The position numbers and the translations under genes were made by a program. DNA of 64,000 nt. Origin: Pampus argenteus (taxonomy: Eukaryota > Chordata > Actinopteri > Scombriformes > Stromateidae). Positions 1-9,989 of the stretch are shown here, piece after piece; positions within the stretch are counted from its first letter, which is position 1, and each line of letters begins with the position of its first letter. Under the pieces are notes generated by a model. The model did not search any database, was not told the DNA's origin, and worked only from the letters and a program-made list of their open reading frames with translations. The stretch lies in contig CM072876.1 in the NCBI GenBank assembly GCA_036937835.1, positions 1,044,501-1,108,500 of the forward strand, read 5' to 3'.

Positions 1-2869
1 TCATTAAGATGATGGAAAATGAAATATCCCTAATTTTGTGACATTTTACTTAAATTGATGTTGGATAGAAACTGTGATGTGATAGCAGTGAAAGCCGGTG
101 AGAGCTGGTCCGTCTAAGCAGGAAGATTCCCAGGATTCCCTGCAGCATAGCAGCCGTGCTTCGCAGCGCTTCTGCAGCTTGTTAAGAGGGGATGCCAGGC
201 ATGGTTCTGCCCGTGTATATTTTCATTTAGTCTGAATACTTGGCACACTGGGGCGGTAAACGGAGAGGCAAGGTGGGCATAGACGGCATAGTTACTTTGC
301 ACTTGTATGTGATGAAAGAAAACATTCATTAACAGATCTAATTTACATTGCTCTGGGAGGCAGCGCGGCTCTAAGGATCGAGCTAAGGGTCTGTGATTAA
401 CACCAGCACACACACACACACATGCACATGCACATGCACATGCACACACACACACACACACACACATGCACATGCACATGCACATGCACACACACACACA
501 CACACACACATATACAGTAGTTTGAAACAATAAATGAACATTCAATGCTGAAGCACAGTGAGATAAGAATACTACTGATACTTTAACAACATTATACATT
601 TGTACAGCGTGTACTAATATGTACCCATATATTTTATAACATGGGTACAGGTATTATATATGTCTGTGTGACTTACAACAATATGTCATGTTGTATTTAT
701 GCTTTTATATTTATATTTATTACAGCCACAGAGAATTTGTAATTTACATGAATACTATCCGTTTGTGTACTGCAGGGCAGCCTTGCTGTGCACATGTTGT
801 GTTTGTGTTGTGTGTCCATTCCTGCATTGTCCCCTGTTTCTACTGACTGTATGTACACTTGTGTGTGTGTGTTTGTCCGCTGAGCACTTCTTTTCCAAGT
901 ATGGTCACTATGAAGCAGGGCTGTCGCTTAGGGGCCTTTGGTGGAAATTAATGAGCGACAGCCAAGGGCAAAAAAGAGGAGACAGCTGGACCTGTCAGCA
1001 CCCCGAACAGGAGCAGCAGCACCCTGGGGCCCACCGAGGAGGCGAGGGCGCAAGGGAGGAGTGAGGATCCTCAGCATGACGTAATAATGGGAAGTTTACT
1101 GAGGAGGTAAGTGGTAAAAATCAATAAAACATTATTTTTATCCTCACGCAGACATAATGACATGCAATATAAAGACCAAATAGTGCATGTTTAAGTACTT
1201 TATTATATAAAAGGAGCAGGAGTCAGTGGATGAAACACATTACGATATGTTTGTGTGTGAAGCGTAGCTATGTTGATGATGGTGTTGTTTATTATCACGC
1301 TTTTTTTTAAAACTTTTGTGGTGATATAAATTGATAAACATCATATGTGTAATTCATGGCACAATTCAAACGGGATCCAGAAGTGATTTTCCTCTCGTCA
1401 TTCATACATGTTGTTTCTGAAATAAGGTCGTTTGACGTGTGACCGAAGAAGCTTTGGATCAAACCTCAAACTTCTAATCTCTGTTTAAATCTTGTGTAAC
1501 AAACCCTGGAAGCTGCGTTTTAACAGTTTGCTGCTTTCTCCTTATATTTGGCACAATGTACATGATATGATTGTCACATAGCATTTTGTTGAACAAGTAT
1601 TAAGCTGCTATTATGTCATATTAAGGTTTAGGCAACAGACCAATTTAAAGGAGAATAACTATATGATGTTGAAATCAATATATTCATTTGTCAATACAGT
1701 ATTTTATCCATTAGCTGGTATTTGAAGCTATGCTGCATGCTATACTTGAATTGGCCTTTATGCAGCCGTGTGCAATCATCTAAAACTCACGTCTTTTCAC
1801 ATGAATGTCCTCACAGCCTTGTGTCAGAGAGTTTTCTTTTTCATGGGCTGGTAATGGTTTCTATGAAGGCATTCACACAGAGAAGCTGTTTTCCTCCTTA
1901 TGGCGCAGTAAGTGTTTTCAAAGTTTTGTTGAGCGTTAACAGCACTGAGTTGTAAAGACATAAAGAGGAGAGTGAGGAGCGAATGTGAGCGCTAAAAGGA
2001 CAGAGGGACAAAGAGAAGAAAAATGAAGGAAAGAATTAGAAACTCTTCCAGGTACGTCTGTCTGTTTCTGTGTCGCTGCTTATGGCTTTTCATTAAAAAA
2101 AATAAGCAACGCGGTGGACAGTTTGGAGTGGCTACGAGAGCAAGGACGACCACCGTCTACTTGGGTCACAAGACTTTTATCCAATGATTAGTTTTTCACT
2201 TCATCCAACGTACATTTTATGAAGATTTTCATTTTTTATTTTTTTCCTTTGTGAGGGTTATGAGGTTATCATTGATTTTAATACCCATATGACAGAGTTT
2301 CAGCCGTTTCTTTCCACTTTCCCCTGATATCTTCATAGCTGACCTGTGCTGAAACTGTCTTTGCTGTGAAACACCAAATCCGAGCAGATCGGTGCATCAT
2401 AGTGCATTTATAAAGATGCATCTTACACCGTGTGTTGCAGATTAGAGCTGCAGATGAGCTGTGAATTTATAATAACTAATAAGACAATATATATAGAAAC
2501 CAAATCATAAAATACTCTACGCTGTAGAGAGAGGGACCTGTGCAGTAGTTAATTAACATTTTTATATTTTCATATACATTCACCTCAAGTTTAGGAATTT
2601 ATACCTTGTTTAACATAGACATTAGACATCATAACAGTAATATTAATAACAGGAAATCACATAAAAGCATGACATCCCCTTTAAAAGTTCCCCTCTTTGT
2701 TACCTGAACATAAAAACACAGATTTTTTTTTTACTAAAAAGAGGAAATTGTGTTATGTGGAACCAAACTTTTTACTGAAACAAACAATGATTGATTAATC
2801 CCTCAAATAACGATACAGACACTCATATTTTTCTTTTATGAATTCACTTCCTTTGTGTTTAAAGCACAA
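1..2869. other. Left-edge gene-free stretch
   Basis: I see no convincing gene here. The sequence is AT-rich with scattered short open frames of low-complexity composition. The only compositional outlier is a GC-richer block at about 936-1107 that ends in a good splice-donor-like site, discussed as a finding. A (CA)n tract lies at 405-510. Confidence 0.6.
405..510. repeat. Compound (CA)n / CATGCA microsatellite
   Basis: Alternating CA runs and CATGCA units, with two blocks of CATGCA embedded in pure CA. Frames that read poly-Cys/Val or His/Thr across it are repeat artefacts. Confidence 0.95.
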
Positions 2870-3600
2870 GTCTGATGTATTTGCAGTTTTAGTTCACTGC
2901 ACCTGCCTTAAATATATATTCATCCAGTGGATTTTTATCCACATGACAAACTGGCACAAAAGTCTAATCCCACCAACAAGCAGCCACTGAACCTTCAAGG
3001 TTTTCTGATGGAAGGCCATTACAGAAGTTATTCTTTCAAAACCACATAATGAATAAGAAAATAAAATAAATGGATATTCCTTCACTCTTTCAAAGTCCTG
3101 CCCTTGCTATACGGGTGTAATAATACATTTAAATGAATTAAAAATGAAATGCTTTTAAATTGTGAAAGGTGAAAAATGTCACCCATTGATTTCGGCCAGT
3201 CTTTTGCGTGGTTCTAAAATGAAAAATAGACGCTTTATAATTGTATAAATATTTAATTTTTGTATCAAAATGAAGCAAATCGACCATTTTAATCAGCACG
3301 ATATTTAAATTCAGTTTTTGTCAATTAGATATGAATGTGTGGGCAGTTGATTAAAATGTTTTTTTGGATCTTTGTCTTCTGACTTTCTTTGAAATGAAGT
3401 GAAATGACATTTTCAGACATGAAAAGCATGAAGTGAAAAAGGAAGAGAGAGAAACAGAAGGCTTCAGTGAACTTTGTAACGCTGCTGTTTAAAAGGATTT
3501 TACATCTTTTGCTTCATGCTGCACACTTTGTTCCCGTTTATCTTCCTTTTCTTTGTGTTCATGTTCCTCTCTTCCTCCTCTCGTCATTATTCTCTTCCTC
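2870..3600. repeat. Direct-repeat segment, copy A (~730 bp)
   Basis: This segment recurs almost unchanged about 2150 bp further on at 5020-5745, in the same orientation. Both copies begin at a shared GTCTGATGTATTTGCAG and lose similarity inside a pyrimidine-rich tract after a shared CTTCCTCCTCTCGTCAT. Differences are scattered substitutions and small indels; copy A carries about 10 extra bases near 2980. It could be a tandem segmental duplication or a pair of long terminal repeats around a 1.4-kb interior. No coding domain is visible in it. Confidence 0.85.
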
Positions 3601-5019
3601 ACATTTCTTTTTCTCATTTTTGTTCTTCTTGATCGTACTTTCTCTTCTTGTTCTTTGTTTTTGTTCTTTGCTCTTTTTCCTTCATATTCCAGCAGCATTC
3701 GCATCAGAGCAACATTAAGCCATGAAGAGAGAGACACAAGAGTCACATGACCGAAGGAGACAACAGGAGGCGTCAGTAGGCTCAACTATGGTTGGAAAAT
3801 TAGTAAAACTTCATACAGCGAAGGGAAAAACACAATCTGTTCTTTCACTTGTATTTAGTTTTGATAAATTGGGATTTAATCACATAACTTTATGTAATCT
3901 GGATCACTCGTGTAATATACTTATTACATATTTTTCCCTCAGATCCTTTAATGTGTGGATCTACTGCTGAGCCAAAGCTCGACCGGATCAGAAGATGAAG
4001 AGGACACATCTCAATGCCAAAAACACAAAGCATCATTTTTAATAATCCATTCCTTTAAAATTAAAAAAAGTAAATAAAAGTCACATTAGAATCAGAAAAC
4101 AAAAAGAAACATAAGGAAATACAAAGACGTGAATCTGAAATAAGAATTAATAATAATAATAATGAAAGAAATAACAAACTATGACCATACTCTAAATATA
4201 AATACAGTAATAAAGCTTGGTAATATATTATTATGTACATGCTTAGTCACTGTCTACAGATGAAAATAGGTATTAACTTTGTAGTTGTATATACACATTG
4301 TTACACAGATGTATGTAAAAAAACATTATATGTACAAGTACAGGATGTTAAACATGAGGTGAACGTTTGTAAAAATGTTCCCCGGATGTCAACAGTCACA
4401 GATCCAACCTGCTCTGAACGCTTCGTTTGCAAACTGACCTCCACGTCCTCCTCGTGATGGCGTCACATTGTTTGCACATGCCCAGAAATGGCTGTCTGTT
4501 CTGTAGCGTTTGATGCTAGGGTAGTTGCTAAGGTGGTTGCTAAGGTGGTTCCATGTGTTGTCACGTTGTTCACTCTCATATTTCAGATGTGATTCAGCTC
4601 CAACATGTACAGATGGATGTGAGAAGTTGACATTTAGAGTAAAGAACATTACACTACGATAGTTTGTTCACATAGAGGAAGTTTCCTGAAGCTGACCAAT
4701 CAGAACAGAGCGGGCTCATCAGGAGGCGGGTCTTAAAGAGACAGGAGCTAAAACGTCCTGTTTCAGACAGAGGCTGAACTGAGGGGCTGCATAAAGGGCC
4801 AGGATGAGATCAATAAGGAGGTTTTAACTGGAAACCATGCAGAGATATTCCAGTAGAGACACAATAGAAATACAGAGCTGGACATGTGCATGTTATGTCC
4901 TCTTTAGCACAGGAGGACTGTAGATTATCCATTATGAAGTATAATCAGGAGGAATGATTACTCTAATGGTCATATATCTACTCATGTTTTTATTTCTTTG
5001 ATTAATCATTTTTTAAACT
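3601..5019. other. Interior between the two direct repeats
   Basis: No gene recognised. The left part is a C/T-rich low-complexity tract (to about 3700). Near 4500-4555 there is a short tandem array of GTTGCTAAGGTG-type units. Short open frames in this stretch have no recognisable domain and no reverse-transcriptase or integrase signature, so if the flanking repeats are LTRs the element is non-autonomous. Confidence 0.5.
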
Positions 5020-5745
5020 GTCTGATGTATTTGCAGTTTTAGTTCACTGCATCTGCTTTAAATATATATTCATCCAGCTGATTTTTATACACATGACAAA
5101 ACTGGCACAAAAATTGAATCCCACCAACTGAACCTTCAAGGTTTTCTGATGGAAGGCCATTACAGAAGTTATTCTTTCAAAACCACATAATGAAGAAGAA
5201 AATATATAAAATAAATGGATATTCCTTCACTCTTTCAAAGTCCTGCCCTTGTTATACCTGGTGTCATAACACATTTAAATGAATTAAAAATGAAATGCTT
5301 TTAAATTGTGAAAGGTGAAAAATGTCACCCATTGATTTCGGCCAGTCTTTTGTGTTTGTCTTAAAATGAAAAATAGACGCTTTATAATTGTATAAATATT
5401 TAATTTTCGTATCAAAATGAAGCAAATCGGTCATTTTAATCAGCAGGATATTTAAATTCAGTTTTTGTCAATTAGATATGAATGTGTGGGGAGTTGATTA
5501 AAATGTTTTTTTGGATCTTTGTCTTCTGACTTTCTTTGAAATGAAGTGAAATGACATTTTCAGACATGAAAAGCATGAAGTGAAAAAGGAAGAGAGAGAA
5601 ACAGAAGGCTTCAGTGAACTTTGTAACGCTGCTGTTTAAAAGGATTTTACATCTTTTGCTTCATGCTGCACACTTTGTTCCCGTTTATCTTCCTTTTCTT
5701 TGTGTTCATGTTCCTCTCTTCCTCCTCTCGTCATTTATTCTCTTC
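5020..5745. repeat. Direct-repeat segment, copy B (~725 bp)
   Basis: Second copy of the 2870-3600 segment in direct orientation at a constant offset of about 2150 bp. After 5745 it runs into a different TTCTTG-rich low-complexity tract (to about 5870). Confidence 0.85.
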
Positions 5746-6121
5746 TTCATGTTTGTTTTTGTTCTTTTTTTCTTGTTATAGTTCATTCACGTTCTTGTTC
5801 ATATTCTTCTTTATCCTTCTTCCTCTTGTTCTTGCTCATGTTCTTCTATTTTAAATCCTCTTTTTTCCTGTTTTGTATTGTACGGTTTTGTATTTGTTCA
5901 TTTATTCTTCCTTCTGTCATTCGTTCTTTCACAACAGATCACAAAGATGTGCAGGATGTGAATGGATGATGTGACACTCTGCAGTTGGTCTAATGACACT
6001 AATTTAGTGAAGGTTAATGTCAGTATGTAACTCTGCATGAACAAGGTCAACTAGGTCGTCTCACTAAATTCAGTTGGGAGAAAGAGATAAAAACTTTTTT
6101 GTAGCATTAAATAAGTAACAG

Positions 6122-6154
<33 letters not shown>
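6122..6154. repeat. (TG)n microsatellite
   Basis: Uninterrupted TG dinucleotide run of roughly 16 units. Confidence 0.95.
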
Positions 6155-6157
<3 letters not shown>

Positions 6158-6814
6158 CACAGTTATGTTGTTTCTGTTGCAGTTTTGACGTATACAAACA
6201 TAATTTCTTGGAGACAGATTTGTCATTTTTGTCATATTTTTTGTTTGTAATGGTCAAACCGTATACTTGTTCTATTATTTGACAACAGGAAGTGTGTATT
6301 TACTCAGGATTTCCATGTCAATATATATTTTTTCTGTCACATGACCCCTGAGATGCTCTCTATGTTTGACTTTGTTTTTATATTTGATTTGATTTATGTA
6401 TTGTAAATTAAGGACTTTAACCTGTATACAAATGTTTGTATGTGAGTGTACACAGCTTCAACAGTTAAGACACATGTTCTCAGGTCTACACACACACACA
6501 CACACAGATGCACTGTCCTTGGCGGTGCACTGGTAGACTAGTGGTAAATGGAGGGTCATGGTTGGGTCTTTTTTATCATGCAGCCAAACAAAACCGGTGC
6601 ACTCCTCGAGCATGAAGGAAAAGCTAGTAAAGGATGAGGTTGAACAGAATGCATCTACCAACCACACACACCTGCTCAGCTGCTGACTTCACACACACAT
6701 TCAAGCTATATGAACAGATATAGATAGTTGTTTGTTTTTAAAGCTGGACAAGATTTAATATTGTATGTAAAGTTTTACAGTGAACTCCAAATTGCTGGTC
6801 AGGCCATTGATGTG

Positions 6815-6905
6815 TGAATGAGTGAATGAGTGAATGAGTGAATGAGTGAATGAGTGAATGAATGAATGAGTGAATGAGTGAATGAGTGAATGAGTGAATG
6901 AGTGA
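6815..6905. repeat. GAATGAGT minisatellite
   Basis: About eleven tandem copies of an 8-bp unit (GAATGAGT), with one internal interruption where GAATGAAT replaces the unit. Confidence 0.95.
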
Positions 6906-7165
6906 TGGTGACAGTCACTACATCACCAAGCTGATTCATTTAGCTTTATGCCACAAACACACTATTATAAATGTGGGTCTTTTAGCACAGCTGTAGTCAT
7001 TCAGTGTTGTTAAAATAACAGTTCTGTAAAGTGATTCAGGTCCAACTCAGCGTGGGATCAATTTGGGATCTGAGATGACTCAATTAAAACTCTGTCGAGT
7101 GTTGAGGAAAATGAAACGGGACTCGGACTTGGTTTGGGTAGACATAACACAAGGATCAGCCACAA

Positions 7166-7200
<35 letters not shown>
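7166..7200. repeat. (TG)n microsatellite
   Basis: Pure TG run of about 17 units. It drives several spurious short open frames on both strands. Confidence 0.95.
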
Positions 7201-7202
<2 letters not shown>

Positions 7203-8637
7203 AGCTTCCAGTCCCAACTCAAACTCTGGAGCTGTTACTCGTGTGTATATATAGAAGAACATTATGGTTGTTCCCCTGTATTGTCTTATTTGTATGCTTC
7301 TATACATACTCAGGATCTGTTGAACAAGGTGTAATCAAACAAATAAAATATAATCTTACCAAAGCCTCAGCAGTACTTCCTGCAGGAATAATTAAGCATT
7401 AATTAATTACAGTTCATGATTAAACTCCATCATGTTTAAAAGACCTCGTGTGTCATGTTCAGGCTTCATCTGATAGATAAATGTTGCTGTTTTTTTCACT
7501 CTTCCTTCAAGTGTTTGTATTTGGAACAGAGATAAACACTTTGCTACCATGTAGTCAGATGACACATCATATGAACTATAAATATAATCATAAAACAGCT
7601 GCAGACACAGACAGAGGTCACAGATCTGATTCTGTTCTCACTGCATTCGGTATCTGTGTAAAGGGAGGTGTTCACAAATATCTTTTGGTGCGTGTGGTCA
7701 TTAAAATAAATGAATCAAAATAAATGAAATATATATATGTGTGTGTGTGTATAATAGAATAATAGTGTTTAAAAGTGTGATGCATTGGATCTCAAATAAG
7801 AGCCGGGTGAGTTGTTTTATTGAATTAGTTCTCAGGAACTGGAGTCTTTCTATCTGTACGACTGAACTCATTCATCCATCTCTGGAGGAAGGTGGAGAGG
7901 ATGATTTCCATCCTCATCCATCAGCACTGAGGGCTGTTGAATCGCTGTAGGAAAGCTGAAGATCAAGTCCAGCTTCCAATCAGATGGATCCTTTTTAGGC
8001 CTTTGAGTAGCAGATACGTGTTTTCAGTCAGTTAGTGAAGATCAGAGCTAGAAGATGTGAGACAGCCTCACAGTGGTTTTATAGACAACAACTTCAGATA
8101 ATTCAACTTCCACTTGTAGTTTTCTGATGACGACTTGGTCTGGCTCAAAAAGACTTAACAACATTTCTGAAGCACCCTGCACCTTCTGATGAGAAACACA
8201 TTTCATATGAAGAGGATCGAACGGCCGATTTCTTCCAGTAACCTTCTTCTCAAATCCACCAAACATGCTGCTAAACATTCCTCACTGAACCTTGACGGTG
8301 CCAGATCCATAATACACACCGGCTAATCGTTGAAAAGTGCTTGTGAGATATTTTGGGTTTTAATAGCTTCTCTGAGCCACTTGTGGTGGGGAACAGGTGT
8401 GCTGGTTGTTTGAGGTCAGCTGAAAGGAAAGTCAAGTGGTTCAACGGATTATTAATACAAGCAGAAAATTCTGTATGATAACATGATCACAATAAGTGTA
8501 TCAGTAGAGATCGAGTTGTAATATCAGATATGAGAAATGTGTGAGGAATATTATAATGATATTAGAAATTAGATCAAATTACTTTAAATAAGTATCTGTA
8601 AAGTCACGAGAAGTAACTGAAAGTACAAAAGGTCTAG

Positions 8638-8650
8638 AGGTCAAAGGTCA
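8638..8650 (+). promoter_or_regulatory. Perfect DR1 nuclear-receptor motif (1 of 4)
   Basis: AGGTCA-A-AGGTCA is a direct repeat of the consensus half-site with a 1-bp spacer, the type bound by HNF4, COUP-TF and PPAR/RXR-class receptors. It lies about 1.35 kb upstream of the vgll2 start codon. Function is inferred only from the motif. Confidence 0.5.
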
Positions 8651-8688
8651 AATACAGTAGTTTGCTCCCAGTTTGGTGCTATTACTAA

Positions 8689-8701
8689 AGGTCAGAGGTC
8701 A
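8689..8701 (+). promoter_or_regulatory. Perfect DR1 nuclear-receptor motif (2 of 4)
   Basis: AGGTCA-G-AGGTCA, the second DR1 of the left inverted arm, about 39 bp after the first. Confidence 0.5.
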
Positions 8702-9235
8702 CCGACAATCAACAATCATCAAACTATCTGTGCAGAGACAAACACAATAAGTGAAGGATATTATCTTAGTGGATGAGAGCAGGACGTCTCCTTCACACCG
8801 GCAGAAAACATGAGAAAGAAACTTCTTCACATGTTGGAAATCAATCAACCACTCCACCATTAAGAGAAATAACGAGAATAATTACATAAAATAATTTTAT
8901 TTAATACATTTTATTCCATCCATACGTTGGACTGTTTGTGTTTCTTTTCCGTCCATGTAAACATTTTGCAGAAAAGATGATTTAATGTACAGATGTCATG
9001 AAATCATCTTTCCTGCATTAGTGATGGTTTGCAGATATTCCAGTTTGTTTTGTGTATTGTCTCCAGACCTCTGAATCGATGCATGCATGCATCTTGCACA
9101 CATCTCCAGTATTCGACTGATTAACATATACATTGAAATAAGAAAAAATGGCAATTCTGAATTAAAATTAAGTAAAAAAAAAAAAAAAAGTAAAATTTGT
9201 CTGTGCACTGGTAGCTTGATGATTGTTGGGTAAAT

Positions 9236-9248
9236 TGACCTCTGACCT
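9236..9248 (-). promoter_or_regulatory. Perfect DR1 nuclear-receptor motif (3 of 4)
   Basis: TGACCT-C-TGACCT on the plus strand, i.e. AGGTCA-G-AGGTCA on the minus strand; the mirror of the motif at 8689. Confidence 0.5.
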
Positions 9249-9281
9249 CTAGTAATAGAACCAAACTGGGAGCAAACTATT

Positions 9282-9294
9282 TGACCTTTGACCT
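9282..9294 (-). promoter_or_regulatory. Perfect DR1 nuclear-receptor motif (4 of 4)
   Basis: TGACCT-T-TGACCT on the plus strand, i.e. AGGTCA-A-AGGTCA on the minus strand; the mirror of the motif at 8638. Confidence 0.5.
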
Positions 9295-9475
9295 CTAGAA
9301 TTTGTGAAGCCACTGTGTGATTGTGCGAGTTCACAGCATTACATTCCTCTCATTGGTCCGCTTGATGTGTTTACTCATCCAATTAGAGGTCATCATCACA
9401 TTGTTGACTGTGAAAAAAAAATAAAACAACACAACTGAAATAACAACACAGGAAGTAAAATGATCATTGTTAAAT

Positions 9476-9505
9476 CTTATATTATATTATATTATATTAT
9501 ATTAT
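9476..9505. repeat. (ATATT)n microsatellite
   Basis: About five to six tandem copies of a 5-bp ATATT unit. Confidence 0.9.
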
Positions 9506-9527
9506 CCATTAAGACAAATCTGAACAG

Positions 9528-9655
9528 TAACTAAAGCTGTCAGATAAATGTAGTGGAGCAGAAAGTACTAGATTTACCTCTGACATGTAGAAACTAGCAT
9601 CACATGGAAATACATTTTTAAAAAAGTACAAATGTACCTTCCAACACTGACTGAA
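9528..9655 (+). mobile_element. Relic of a dispersed 'GTAGTGGAG' teleost repeat
   Basis: Carries the blocks CTAAAGCTGTCAGATAAATG, TAGTGGAGCAGAAAGTAC, ACATGGAAATAC and AAGTACAAATGTACCTTCCA. The same block order occurs at about 44390-44565, and weaker or inverted versions at 26230-26440 and 27030-27180. I recognise it as a family very common in ray-finned fish genomes and probably a non-autonomous DNA transposon. No coding capacity. Confidence 0.6.
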
Positions 9656-9780
9656 CTTACAGAAACACACAACCTAAGAGCATCCTGGGAAACATGTCAA
9701 CATCTAACGAGACACACCTTTAAGACGTGTACATTACATGATCCATAATGACTTAAAGTTCAGTAATTAAAAGGTCATTA

Positions 9781-9989
9781 AGTCAGAGGCGGAGCTCGGC
9801 CTCTGATTGGCGGGAGGGAGGTGTCAGTCTGCGGGGTGGGGGGGTTTCCCTTCAGTGCGTAAAGAGCGCAGAGCGGCGCAGCAGAGAGTCTCCAAACTGC
9901 GTCTCCACCGTCGGGATTACTGATTCCTCTGCTTCTGAACAGACCTGCTCTCTAGATGAAGCTTGGCTCTTCTTCGTGATTTCTTCGCC
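9781..9989 (+). promoter_or_regulatory. vgll2 proximal promoter and 5' UTR region
   Basis: A local GC-rich patch in otherwise AT-rich sequence, with an inverted CCAAT box (ATTGG at 9806-9810) and a G-run at 9833-9843. The transcription start is not determinable by eye. A short upstream open frame starts at 9956: ATG, six further codons, then TGA at 9977-9979, ending 10 bases before the main start codon, so it may lower translation of vgll2 if included in the mRNA. Confidence 0.5.

Larger units (their letters stand above)
5746..8633. other. Gene-free stretch with microsatellites
   Basis: No gene recognised. It contains three obvious simple repeats, listed separately. A 76-codon minus-strand open frame at 8048-8278 has unbiased composition and lies outside any repeat I recognise, but it has no known domain and no clear splice partner, so it is not called a gene. 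Confidence 0.5.
8634..8740 (+). repeat. Left arm of a ~105-bp inverted repeat
   Basis: The reverse complement of this arm is found at about 9197-9299. Shared blocks include CTAGAGGTCAAAGGTCAAATA, TAGTTTGCTCCCAGTTTGGT, CTATTACTA, AGGTCAGAGGTCA and CAACAATCATCAA, in the same order, with few mismatches and small indels. About 455 bp of AT-rich sequence separates the arms. The structure looks like a fold-back element or large MITE. Each arm carries two perfect DR1 motifs. Confidence 0.85.
9197..9299 (-). repeat. Right arm of the ~105-bp inverted repeat
   Basis: Reverse complement of 8634-8740, ending about 690 bp upstream of the vgll2 start codon. A short A-rich run at 9173-9189 lies just inside the arm. 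Confidence 0.85.

Noticed and set aside
114..599. 161-codon minus-strand open frame with Cys-Val runs
   Set aside because: Dominated by the (CA)n microsatellite at 405-510.
3489..3785. Lysine/arginine/glutamate-rich minus-strand open frame
   Set aside because: It is the translation of a C/T-rich low-complexity tract inside the repeated segment.
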